The notes beneath the pieces are model-generated. The model had not been told where the DNA came from, did no database searches, and saw only the letters and a program-made list of their open reading frames with translations. From Zea mays (lineage: Eukaryota; Streptophyta; Magnoliopsida; Poales; Poaceae), in assembly GCF_902167145.1 (NCBI RefSeq), contig NC_050104.1, positions 103,489,849-103,553,848 of the forward strand: a DNA stretch of 64,000 nucleotides, in the 5' to 3' direction. Position 1 is the first letter of the stretch. Each line of letters starts with the position of its first letter. The position numbers and the translations under genes were made by a program. This document shows, in pieces, positions 34,286 to 45,644 of this stretch.

Positions 34286-37200
34286 TGTAATACCCAAAGT
34301 TGTAGACCATAGAAAACAGGGATAACACTCTTGTGTATTTTGTCTCCACATATTATCATATGAGAACACCCCCTCTTAAAAATAAATAATTAACAAGTGA
34401 TACATAAACAACTTATGCATCATGCTGGTTTTTATTTTTGTGTACATCTTGTGACAATATAAGAAATCATATGAAAAGAAAATATTAAAATCCCAAAGTG
34501 GAACCTGAATATAAAAAGAATTCTAGAGTTTAGAAAAGAAAAGCAAACAAATATTATGTGATATAAAAATATAAATAATATATATAAATATATCTCCAAA
34601 TTAGAACTTGTCATGGCACAATATATCTAAGGATAAATTGGACACAAGTTTGAATTCAAACTAGAATTTAAAGTTGAACTTAAGAAATCTAAAAATAAAA
34701 AGAAAAAAAAGAGACCAAAACCCTGGCTGGGCCGAATCTGCCCCTAGCGGCCCAACTCCCTCTACCCCGCGCAGCCACAATGCCGCCTACGCTGACATGC
34801 CGGGGCCACTGGCCAGTCCCTATACGAGTGCGCCGACAACCCGGGCCCGCTTGCAAGCCGGCCACCGCTGCTTGTGCTCATCGCGTTTCGCGTACAGGTG
34901 GGGCCCCCACGTCATCCCTAACAGACCGCCCGCTCCGGCCGGGATCGTTGGTCGGGGCGCAGCTCATGCGGACCTGCTCGGATCGTCCCCGCGAATCGCG
35001 CCGCTGACCAACCCTGCACATAAAAGAAGAATAGGGCCGCATCCTCCTCTCCGCCCGTTGATTCTTTTGTGGCATAGCCGTAAGCCCTAGCCTCCGTCGC
35101 CGCCCAGAAAGAAGATAGAGAGAAAACATGAAGCCGCCGTCGACCCACGCCTACGCTGATGAACTAGTTCCCCTGTGTGGTGGCTGGGTGGATTTGCGGG
35201 TGCTCACCGGATGTGGTCGTGGCTTCGTCGGGCGGAATCGTGGCCGTGGGAACTCACTGCTCGGGCTTGGATAGCGGCAGGGAGCACCCGCCAGCTCCGT
35301 TCCCGTCCGTGGCCATTGCCGGAAAGTCCGTGCCGCCTTGGAGTACTTCGCGGTGCTTCTGGGAGGGCGCTCGTGACCGGGTGGAGGTGTTTCGACCTCG
35401 GCGGCTACCGGAATTGCTCGCCGGTTACACACCGCCACCGCGGAGCTGCGCTGCACCGTGAATATGGCCCGGCACCGCGTGATTCACGGTAAGGATCCCC
35501 TCGGTCGATTCCTTGTCACATATACGCGCTGTAGGTCTCGCGGATTGGGAACCGGGGGCTCTGGTGCGTGATTGGGGGTCTCCGGTGGGTTCCGCCGTCG
35601 TGTATAGCGGGCGGCGCCGCCCGGGCCGGCACTGAGTTGGGAATGTGACGTTGACCGTTGATTTAGCACCGGACGTTGGAGATTAGAAGGGATGAAACGT
35701 TTCGGCTAGTGTGATCTTGGGCCGTTGGATCGCGGGTGTGGGCTTTAGATCGAACCAGGGTGTGGCCATCCCTTACCCGTTGATTTAGGATCCAAGGGTT
35801 TGGGTTGCGTACCAGTATTGACGCTGACAGATCTAATCGTGACCGTAGGTTTTAATCCAACGGCTGATCGCGGCTGATACCCCTTCAGCCAGCGCATCTT
35901 GCATAAGAGTCCTTGGGGTGCTTCATATTCGACCCGCCATCCATCAGTGGGTTAAGCTGTGTCTAGGTCATTTTACGCGGAAGCCCCTGCACTTCTCTGT
36001 TATTGGTGCGCTGTCCGGAAAGCTAATAAAACCGAGAAATCATTTAGAAAATGAATTTTTAGTATAAAATTTATTATAGAAACTTGATTAATTCCTAGAA
36101 AATTTATAGTAAGTCCAAATTGATCCATTCCGGTTCCTATAATTCTGTAATAATGTTTTTTTTATCAACAGTACCTCTGTTTTGACATAAAACTCACATC
36201 AAAATTTATATCCTAATTAATCTTGTATCAAATATATAAAACCTTAGGAAATTTATAACTCCTCCGTTTTAACTCCGATTTGATCCGTTCAAGTTGCGTT
36301 AGTCTCGTAGCAGCGCGTAGATCATTATTGCGCAGTATATTCTTATGTTTGGTGTGATGTTAATTTTATCTATACTATGTTTGTTTGTATTGCTATGACT
36401 AGCGCGAGGACACGTGTCATCTAAAAAACAAGTTGGTACCTGGAATCTCAAGTGCCAGGCAAGTTGTGCCCTTGATCACTTCTTTTACCCACTCATGTTC
36501 TAATTAATCATAATGATCTGCATAGGTTAATTTTGATGGGACCTAATAGGTTACCCTAGTTTGTCTATCTTTATGCCTTGTTTACCACTGAACTTTTTGG
36601 GTAGTACTTGCTAGTGCTATATATGGTTTTGGGCATTAAGATACACATTATTCATGATTATACTTTTGTTATCCGTTGTTATTTACTGTTCATGTCAAGA
36701 TCATTAATGTTAATTGGAACATAGAGCTTAACTTGAGAAACACGTGCCACCACAAGGGTTTATGGACGCCCTTGGCTGATTAATTAGGAAAGCTAGTGGA
36801 GGACTACCTTACCCGAAAGGGGCAAGGGCAGTAGGGGAGTGGTCAGTGTAGGGAGGCCCTCGGGAGGATTTTGCTGCGATGGCGGTCCTGCAAGGGATTC
36901 CTGCATTGGAGCTTCCTATAAACTGTAGCGGGTTTTCTGAAGCTAGTGGAACTTTGTAAAGGCCTCGTAGTGTTACCCTGCCTCGCCTCCTCGGTAGAGG
37001 TGTATGGGAAGTCGCGATCCCTTGGCAGATGGGTAACATGACTTGTGGGTAAAGGGTACCACCTCTGTAGAGTGTAAAACTGGTATACTAGCCGAGCTCA
37101 CGGTCATGAGCAGCTCAGGACTCTCTGATGATTAAATTATGGAACTAAATTCAATTTGTCATATGCATTGCATCGCAGGTGATGTTGTTACTTTTGTTTT

Positions 37201-37695
37201 ACTACTTAATTGGGTTGGTATATACTTATACTTAGTAATTGCTAATAAAATTTTGACGAACTTTAAAAGCAATGCTCAGCTCTAACCATCCTCTTTGGTA
37301 AGCCTTACACTTCACGTGAGCTCCCACCTTTGGCGAGTTCATGCACATTATTCCCCACAACTTGTTGAGCGATGAACGTATGTGAGCTCACTCTTGCTGT
37401 CTCACACACCCCCCACAGGTCAAGAACAGGTACCGCAGGATGAGGCGCATGGAGGATGCTGCGATATGTTCGTGAGAGGTCTAGGTCGTCGTCTCCCAGT
37501 CAACTTTGGGTTGCTGGACCGTTGTCTCCTTTTGATGTAATTATTTATTTATTTTGTATAGAACTCCTGTTATATAGTAAAGATGTGACATTCGATCCTG
37601 TGCCATGATACATCATATGTGTGAGACTTGGTCCCAGCACACCTGGTGTTTATGTTCGCGCCCGGGTTTTTGACCCCTAAAACCCGGGTGTGACA
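34286..37695 (+). repeat. N2 3' LTR
   Basis: It is a near-identical copy of 29575-32982, with scattered single-base changes, for example near 35018, 35107, 35164, 35406 and 36132. Confidence 0.93.
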
Positions 37696-37700
37696 GGTTT

Positions 37701-39104
37701 GCCTCATCCAAAGTAGTTGCGAGCAACACTAACCTGCGGCAACGTACTCGGCCTTAGCGTGGATAGGGCAACAGATGTCTGTTTCTTGGAACTCCAGGAC
37801 ACCAGGGACCTTCCTAGAAATTGGCACGTCCCTGATGTACTCTTCCTATCAACCTTGCACCCGGCATAGTCGGAGTATGCGTATCCAATTAAGTCAAAGG
37901 TAGACCCCTTTGGATACTAGATCCCGAAGCAAGGCGTAGCAACTAGATACCTAAGAATTCGCTTAACGGCCACAAGGTGACACTCCTTGGGGTCGAATTG
38001 ATGTTTAGCACACATGCATACACTAAGCATAATGTCCGGTCTACTAGCACAGAGATAAAGTAATGACCCTATCATTGACCGGTATGCCTTTTGATCAATG
38101 GACTTACCTCCTTTGTTGAGGTCAACATGCCCATCGGTTCCCATTGGTGTCTTCGCAGGCTTGGCGTCCTTCATCCCAAACCTCTTGAGAAGATCCTAAG
38201 TGTACTTTGTTTGGGAGATGAAGGTGCCGTCTTTGAGTTGCTTCACTTGGAACCCAAGGAAGTAGGTCAACTCACCCATCATCGACATCTCGAACTTTTG
38301 CGTCATCACCCTGCTAAACTCCTCACAAGACTTTTGATTAGTAGAACCAAATATTATGTCATCGACATAAATTTGACAAACAAAAAGGTCACCATCACAA
38401 GTCTTTGTAAAGAGAGTGGGATCAGCTTTCCCAACCTTGAAAGCATTAGCAATTAAGAAATATCTAAGGCATTCATACCACGCTCTTGGGGCTTGCTTAA
38501 GTCCATAGAGCGCCTTAGAGAGCTTATATACATGGTCGGGATAACTGTCATTCTCGAAGCCAGGGGTTGTTCCAGTATAGCTCCTCCTTAATTGGCCCGT
38601 TGAGGAAAGCACTCTTTACGTCCATTTGGAATAGACTAAAGGAATGGTGAGCGGCATAGGCTAATAAAATTCGAATTGACTCTAACCTAGCCACAGGAGC
38701 AAAAGTCTCCTCGAAATCCAAACCTTTGACTTGGGCATAACCTTTTGCCACAAGTCGAACCTTGTTTCTTGTCACCACCCCGTGCTCGTCTTGCTTGTTG
38801 CGGAACACCCACTTGGTTCCCACAACGTTTTGCTTTGGACGTGGCACCAGGCTCCAGACTTCATTTCTTTTGAAGTTGTTTAGCTCTTCCTGCATGGCCA
38901 ACACCCAATCTGGATCCTGCAAGGCCTCTTCTACCCTGAAAGGCTCAATAGAAGAGACAAACGAGTAATGCTCACAAAAATTAGCTAATCGTGAGCGAGT
39001 AGTTACTCCCTTGTTGATGTCACCCAGAATTTGATCAACGGGGTGATGTCTTTGGATCGACGCTCAGACTTGAGTTGGAGGGGCCCGTGGTGCTTCTTCC
39101 TCTA
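37701..39104 (-). pseudogene. S2 reverse transcriptase and RNase H, main part
   Basis: From right to left on the minus strand: [29 protein letters not shown], then [27 protein letters not shown], the catalytic [10 protein letters not shown] (about 38355-38385), and SRPDIMLSVCMCAK. The RNase H begins at about 37917. Lesions are a frameshift near 39110, another near 38575, a TAG in place of Gln near 38196 and a TAG in place of Trp near 37917. N2 separates the last part of RNase H. Confidence 0.85.
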
Positions 39105-40616
39105 TCACTTGATCTTTCTGTGCTCCCCTTGATCCTGCCCTTCTTCTTGAGGTACCTGTCCATCATCTTGAGTTGGAGGATGCACCATTGTCGAGAAAGA
39201 AGGTTGATCTTGTTCCTGTAGTTCCTGTGGTCGCACATCACCTATCGCCATCGTGCGCATTGCGGCCGTCAGAACTTCATCTTCATCTATATCATCAAGA
39301 TCAACTTGCTCTCTTGGAGAGCCATTAGTCTCATCAAATACAACGTCGCTAGAGACTTCAACTAATCCCGATGATTTGTTGAAGACCCTATACGCCTTTG
39401 TATTTGAGTCATATCCTAGTAAAAACCCTTCTACAGCCTTGGGAGCAAATTTGGAGTGTCTACCTTTCTTCACCAGAATGTAGCATTTGCTTCCAAATAC
39501 ACGAAAGTAAGAAACATTGGGTTTGTTACCAGTAAGAAGTTCGTAGGAGGTCTTCATGAGAAGGCGATGCAGATAGAGCCGGTTTATGGCGTGGCAGGCT
39601 GTGTTCACAGCTTCCGACCAAAACCGCCAGGGCGTTTTGAACTCTCCAAGCTTCGTTCTCGCCATGTCAATAAGCGTCCTGTTCTTCCTCTCTACCACAC
39701 CGTTTTGATGTGGTGTGTAGGGAGCGGAGAACTCGTGCTTGATGCCTTCCTCCTCAAGAAACTCTTCAACTTGTAAATTTTTGAACTCGGACCCATTGTC
39801 ACTCCTTATCTTTTTCACTTTAAGCTCAAACTCATTTTGAGCTCTCCTTAAGAAGCGTTTTAGGGTCCCTTGAGTTTCTGACTTATCCTGTAAAAAGAAC
39901 ACCCAAGTGAAGCAGGAAAAATCATCAACAATTACAAGACCATACTTACTTCCCCCGATGCTTAGATAGGCAACGGGTCTGAAGAGATCCATGTGAAGGA
40001 GCTCTAGTGGTCTTGATGTTGTCATCACATTCTTGTTGTGATGAGTTCTTCCCACCTGTTTCCCTGCCTGACATGTTGTACAAGGTCTGTCTTTCTCAAA
40101 ATAGACATCGGTTAGTCCTAACACATGATCTCCCTTTAGAAGCTTATGAAGGTTCTTCATCCCAACATGTCCTAGACGGCGATGCCACAGCCAACCCATA
40201 TTAGTCTTAGAGATTAAGCATGCATCTAGATCGGCATTCTCTTTCGAAAAATCAACTAAGTAGAGCTTGTCGTCTAATACACCCTTAAAAGCTAATGAAC
40301 CATCACTCATTCTAAAGACAGATACATCAACATTTGTGAACAGACAATTGTAACCCATATGACACAATTGACTTACAGACAGAAGGTTGTACCCGAGCGA
40401 TTCAACTAAAAATACATTGGATATGGAATGCTCGGATGTGATGGCTATCTTTCCCAATCCTTTAACCTTGCCTTGGTTCCCATCTCCAAAGATAATCGCA
40501 TCCTGGGAATCCTTGTTCTTAACGTAGGAGGTGAACATCTTCTTCTCCTCCGTCATATGGTTTGTGCATCCGCTATCGATAATCCAACTTGAGCCCCCGG
40601 ATGCATAAACCTGCAA
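39105..40616 (-). pseudogene. S2 protease and integrase
   Basis: This is an uninterrupted 500-codon frame. It starts after the gag stop with VYASGGSSWIIDSGCTNHMT (protease active site DSG). The integrase finger is HRRLGHVGMKNLHK with CTTCQAGKQ. The catalytic Asp, Asp and Glu are in LLHMDLF, IRSDNGSEF and VVERKNRT. The copia GKRH-like end, FGSKCYILVKKGRHSKF, and a Glu/Asp/Gln-rich linker follow. The frame breaks at 39105-39110 before RT. In the whole element it can no longer be made normally. Confidence 0.87.
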
Positions 40617-40622
40617 GGCAAG

Positions 40623-41260
40623 TTAAGCTTGGGTTTTAGGTACCCAACTCTTGTTGGGTCCTACAAGGTTAGTCACAATAGCTTTTGGAACCCAACTACA
40701 AGTCTTGTCTCCCTTGCATTTGGGTCCCAACTTCTTAGCAACTACTTTTGTGTTCTTACATGAAAGTACAAATGAAGTATTGCAAGCATGATAAATGGTA
40801 GAAGGTTCATTGCACATTCTCCTAGGCGCATGAGATACAACATGATTTCTCCTAGGCCTACTTCTACCATGAACAAGGGTGGAGCTAGAGGCAAACATAG
40901 CATGTGAATCATTATAAGCAGCATGAACATAACTCTTATTATAATGAGGATGGCTAGCCATTTTCCTATCATAAATAAAAGCATGGTTCCTTTGAGGACT
41001 ACTCGCCATAGGGGCCTTTCCTTTCTCCTTGTTGAGAACGGGAGTCCTTTGGCTTGTTAAGTTCTTGGTTTCCTTTCGAAAACCAAGTCCATCCTTAATT
41101 GAAGGGTGTCTACCAACAGTGTAGGCATCCCTAGCAAATTTCAATCTATCAAAATCAACCTTGCAAGTCTTAAGTTGAGCATTAAGACTTGCCACCTCAT
41201 TATTTAATTTAGTAATAGAAGCAAGATGTTCATCACAGGCATCAACATCAAATCCTTACA
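40623..41260 (-). pseudogene. S2 gag, C-terminal extension
   Basis: This is the Sirevirus-specific region after the zinc knuckle. It starts SLNAQLKTCKVDFDRLKFAR, has a basic middle and the repeated WVPK motifs (SWVPKAIV, SWVPKTQA), and ends with TAA at 40623. It is one base out of frame with the preceding gag because of a T missing near 41255. Confidence 0.82.
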
Positions 41261-42771
41261 TCTATTACAAATAACAACATGCTCTACACATGAACTAGCT
41301 TTATTAACTTTCTCTAGCTTAGCATTTAATTCATCATTTAAATTCTTTAAACTAGAGACAGATTCATAGCAAGCAGACAATTCAGAGGATATCATTTCAT
41401 TTCTTTTAATTTCTAAAGCAAGAGATTTTTGAACATTAACAAACTTGTCATGTTCCTCATACATAATGTCCTCTTGCTTTTCTAGCAATCTATCCTTTTC
41501 ATTTAGAGCATCAATTAATTCATTAAATTTGTCTACCTTTGCTCTATCTAGTCCTTTAAACAAGTCAGTGTAATCTACTTCATCATCGAAAGAATCCTCA
41601 TCACTAGAAGAAGAGTACTTAGGAGAATCTCGAATACGTACCTTCTTCTCCTTAGCCATGAGGCAAGTATGGCGTTTGTTGGGGAAGAGCGAAGATTTGT
41701 CGAAGGCCGAGGCAGCCAATCCTTCATCGTCGGAGTTGGATGAAGAGCAGTCAGAATCCCATTCCTTTCCAAGGTGCGCCTCGCCCTTCGCCTTCTTGTA
41801 GTTCTTCTTATTCTCCCTTTTCCCGTGCTTTTCTTGTCCCTGGTCATTATCATTATCGGGGCACTGTGCTATGAAATGACCAGTCTTACCGCATTTGAAG
41901 CAGGAGCGCTTTCCCTTTGTTTTATTCTTGTTGGGGTATTCCTTGCGTCCTTTCAAGGCGGTTTTGAAGCGCTTGATGATGAGCGCCATTTCGTCTTCGT
42001 TGAGCCTGGCAGCATCCACTTGTGCTACCTTGCTCGATAGTGTCTCCCTGCTGCTTGTTGCTTTGAGAGCAACGGGTTGCGGCTCATAGATGGGCAGTGG
42101 ACCATTTAGCGCATCGTCCACGTATCGTGCCTCCTTCACCATCATGCGCCCACTCACAAATTTTCCAAGGATCTCCTCGAGCGTCATCTTGGTGTACCTG
42201 GGGTTTTCACGAATAAGATTGACAAGATGGGGGTCAATTACAGTGAATGACCTTAGCATGAGTCGGACGACATCATGATCCGTCCATCTTGTGCTTCCAT
42301 AGCTTCGGATCTTGTTGACTAGAGTCTTGAGCCTGTTGTAGGTCTGAGTTGGCTCCTCTCCTCTGATCATCGCGAACCTCCCCAGCTCGCCTTCCACTAG
42401 TTCCATCTTTGTGATCATAGTGGTGTCGTTTCCCTCATGAGATATCTTGAGGGCGTCCCATATTTGCTTAGCGTTGTCCAAGCCACTCACTTTATTATAT
42501 TCATCCCTGCAAAGTGAAGCTAGCAAGACAGTAGTAGCTTGGGCATTCTTATGAATTTGTTCATTAATGATCACTTGATTATCCGTAGTATCAAAATGCA
42601 TCCCATTTTCCACAATTTCCCAGATGCTACGATGGAGAGAAAATAGATGACTACGCATTTTATGGCTCCAAAATGAGTAATCCTCTCCATCAAAGTGTGG
42701 GGGTTTTCCAAGAGGAATAGAAAGTAAATGGGCATTCGAATTATACGGAATACGGGAATAATCAAAGGAAT
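41204..42771 (-). pseudogene. S2 gag: UBN2 capsid domain, zinc knuckle, coiled coil
   Basis: The reading starts inside the LTR-gag deletion junction, so the true N-terminus is absent. The domain order is LGKPPHFDGEDYSFW, the UBN2 region to EEILGKFVSGRMM, the knuckle CFKCGKTGHFIAQC (about 41860-41905), and the acidic SSSNSDDEG and SSSSDEDSFDDE stretches. A heptad-like region with KFNELIDALNEKDRLLEKQED, probably a coiled coil, comes next. The frame is lost near 41255. Confidence 0.86.
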
Positions 42772-43953
42772 AGTAACACTTGCCTACTTCCACGTTGTGG
42801 CATTCCAATGAACAAGGGTTGCAATCAACCCCTTTCAAGCGATCCAATGATCAACTTGAATACCACGACTTACTTCCTTATAGTCTTTCTCCCGTTTGCG
42901 AGGAATCTCCACAAGTTGGAGCCTCTCGCCCTTACAATACAGATCACAAAGAAAGCACAAGAGTAAGGTTAGGAGAGCAACACACACAAGACCCAAATAC
43001 GCAGCACAACCACACACACAAGTGAAGACTTGAGCTCAAAGGACAACACAGGGAGTTCACAACACGAATGGAGCTCAAATCACTAACACGACGAAGCAAA
43101 TGCGTGGGAGCGGAGTCTGGATGCCTTAGTATGTTTAGGGAATGCTTGGTGTTCTCCTCCATGTGCCTAGGGGTCTCTTTTATAGCCCCATGGCAGCTAG
43201 GAGTCGTTGGAGACCAACTTGGAAGGCAATTCTTGCCTTCTGCCTTCTGTCGAGTGGTGCACCGGACAGTCCGGTACACCACCGGACAACCACTGTTCAT
43301 GTCCGGTGCGCGATCTCCTTCCATATCGGGTGCATCTGACCGTTGCTCCTCGGGGCTGGTTGGCGCAACAGACACTGTCTGGTGCACACCGGACAGTCCG
43401 GTGCGTCCAGCCGACCGTTGGAGCTGGCCACATGTCGCACGTTAATCGCGTGGACGACCGTTTGCCGCTGGCGCAGTTGGCTCACCGGACAGTCCGGTGC
43501 ACCACCGGATAGTCCGGTGCATTTTAGCCACGTCGCTTTTTCATTTCCCAAGAGCGACGAGTTCGTCGCGGATGACTCACCGGACAGTTCGGTGCGCCAC
43601 CGGACAGTCCGGTGATTTATAGTCGTACAACTCCGTCGATTCCTGAGAGCAGCCGGTTCAACGTCGGCCAGCCTGGGCACCGAACACTGTCCGGTGCACC
43701 ACCGGACAGTCCGGTGTGCTAGGCCGAGCTGGACAGCCAACTCTTTCCCATTTTTTCTCCTTCTTTTGTCACTGCTTCTAGCACTTAGACAAACACATTA
43801 GTATTCAAAATCAATATACTAAGTCTAGAAACATACCTTGAAATATGATGTGTATTTCTCTCTTTATTTAGCACATACGAACTTAATCAATCGTGTTGGG
43901 CATTTAATCACCAAAACATTATAGAAATGGCCCAAGGGCACATTTCCCTTTCA
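42772..43953 (-). repeat. S2 5' LTR, 3' end deleted
   Basis: It matches 27371-28504 from gtaacacttgcctac onward, with about 50 bp of extra palindrome sequence near 43250-43290. In element orientation, its last roughly 180 bp are missing and it abuts gag sequence. The palindromes CACCGGACAGTCCGGTG are at about 43259-43290, 43388-43402, 43484-43520, 43580-43615 and 43690-43716. A TATA box, CTATAAAAGAG on the minus strand, is at about 43176-43188. Confidence 0.9.
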
Positions 43954-44977
43954 GGTACACTCTAGAGTCACCCCTAAATATACTACATCCGATGATGAGG
44001 GTAGCTCTAGTGATAATGAAGATGATTTAGTTTCTCTCTTTGCCAACCTCACCATGGACCAAAAGAAAAAATTAAATGAATTAATTGAAACCATTAACGA
44101 GAAGGTTGATATCTTGGATTGCCAAGAGGACTTGCTCGTTAAGGAAAATAAAAAATTTGTTAAATTGAAAAATGCTTATGCTCTAAAGGTATAAAAATGT
44201 GAAAATTTGTCTAGAGAGCTTAGCATTTGCAATGATTCAATTTCATGTCTTAGAGATGAGAATGCTAGTCTGAATGTTAAGATTGATGAATTGAATGTTT
44301 GCAAACCTTAATCTACTGTCGAGCATGTTTCCATTTGCACTAGATGTAGAGATATAAATGTTGAAGCTATTGATGCTCACATTGCTATGATTAAAGAACA
44401 AAATGATCACATAGCTAACTTAACTGCTAAAATTGTCGAGCATGAGCTAGAAAATGAAAAATTTAAATTTGCTAGAAGCATGCTCTATAATGGGAGATGC
44501 ACTGGCATTAAGGATGGCATTAGCTTCCAACAAGGGAGCCAAAGCAATGTCAAGCTTAATGCCCCCAATAAATTGTCTAATTTTGTCAAGAGTAAGGCTC
44601 CCATGGTTCAGGATAGAGAGGATTACATTTTATACCCTGCAAACTATCCTGAGCATAAGATTAGGAAAATTCATGCTAGAAAACCACACGTTATTTCTCA
44701 TCATGCATTTATGTATAAAAATGAGGCATCTAGTTCTAGGCATACCACTCATATCAAAATGCCTAAAAATAAAATTCCTAGTGCATCAAATGAGCATAAT
44801 ATTTCATTTAAGACTTTTGATGCTTCTTATGTACTAACTAACAAATTAGGCAAAGTAGTTGCCAAGTATGTTGGGGGCAAACACAAGAGTCCTAAGACTT
44901 GTGTTTGGGTACCAAAGGTGCTTGTTCCTAGTGTGAAAGGACCTAAGACCGTCTGGGTACCTAAGAACAAGGCCTAA
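43954..44977 (+). pseudogene. S1 gag, part 4 (coiled coil and C-terminal extension)
   Basis: It continues gag after S2 with HSRVTPKYTTSDDEGSSS and a long Leu/Glu/Lys-rich, probably coiled-coil segment. The Sirevirus C-terminal extension follows, with CVWVPKVL and TVWVPKNKA before the TAA at 44975-44977. Stops at 44193 and about 44311 interrupt the coiled-coil part. The structure matches S2 gag, but the sequences are well diverged, so S1 and S2 are different families or old copies. Confidence 0.85.
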
Positions 44978-44989
44978 ATTTGTTTTGTA

Positions 44990-45644
44990 GGTTTATGCAT
45001 CCGGCAGATCAAGTTGGATTATCGATAGCGGGTGCACAAACCACATGACAGGGGAGAAAAGGATGTTCTCCTCATATGGGAAAAATGAAGATCCCCAAAG
45101 AGCTATCACATTCGGGGATGGAAATCAAGGTTTGGTCAAAGGTTTGGGTAAAATTACTATATCCTTGGACCATTCTATTTCCAATGTTTTTCTTGTAGAT
45201 TCCTTAGATTACAATTTGCTTTCTGTTTCTCAATTATGTAAAATGGGCTACAACTATCTTTTTACTAATATAGGTGTTACTGTCTTTAGAAGAAGTGATG
45301 TTTCAATAGCATTTAAGGGAGTGTTAGATGGTCAGCTATATTTAGTTGATTTTAATAATAACAAAGCTGAACTAGACACTTGCTTAATTGCTAAGACTAA
45401 TATGGGCTGGCTCTAGCATCACCGACTTGCCCATGTTGGGATGAAGAATCTTCACAAGCTTATGAAGGGAGAACACATTTTAGGACTAACAAATGTTCAT
45501 TTTGAGAAAGACAGGATTTGTAGTGCATGTCAAGCAGGGAAGCAAGTTGGAGTCCATCATCCACATAAGAACATCATTACGACTGACAGGCCACTTGAGC
45601 TACTCCACATGGACCTATTCGGCCCGATCTCTTACATATGTTGA
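44990..45644 (+). pseudogene. S1 protease and integrase N-terminus
   Basis: After a splice-acceptor-like ttttgtag, the frame VYASGRSSWIIDSGCTNHMT gives the protease active site. It runs to NMGWL and then a TAG replacing Trp near 45415. The integrase finger HHRLAHVGMKNLHK and CSACQAGKQ follows. The frame ends shortly after LLHMDLFGPIS, the first catalytic Asp of integrase. Confidence 0.85.

Larger units (their letters stand above)
29575..37695 (+). mobile_element. N2: non-autonomous LTR retrotransposon with 3.4-kb LTRs
   Basis: N2 is an 8.1-kb plus-strand element. The LTRs are 29575-32982 and 34286-37695, with TSD ggttt (29570-29574 and 37696-37700). A primer binding site and purine tract are in place, but the internal region is only 1.3 kb and non-coding. 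LTR ends, the purine tract and shared LTR blocks link it to the Tekay-type chromoviruses L1 and K1, whose proteins it would need. The LTR pair is nearly identical by eye, so the insertion is recent. Confidence 0.93.
27193..43953 (-). mobile_element. S2: Sirevirus (Opie/Ji-type) copia retrotransposon, deleted
   Basis: S2 is a minus-strand element with TSD ggtac (27188-27192 and 43954-43958). Its 3' LTR is 27193-28504 and its 5' LTR remnant is 42772-43953. Gag, PR, INT, RT and RNase H follow in copia order on the minus strand. N2 sits in RNase H. A deletion joins the 5' LTR directly to the inside of gag, removing the last roughly 180 bp of the LTR, the primer binding site and the gag start. Frameshifts and stops in pol make it inactive. 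Without N2 it is about 8.6 kb. Confidence 0.92.
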
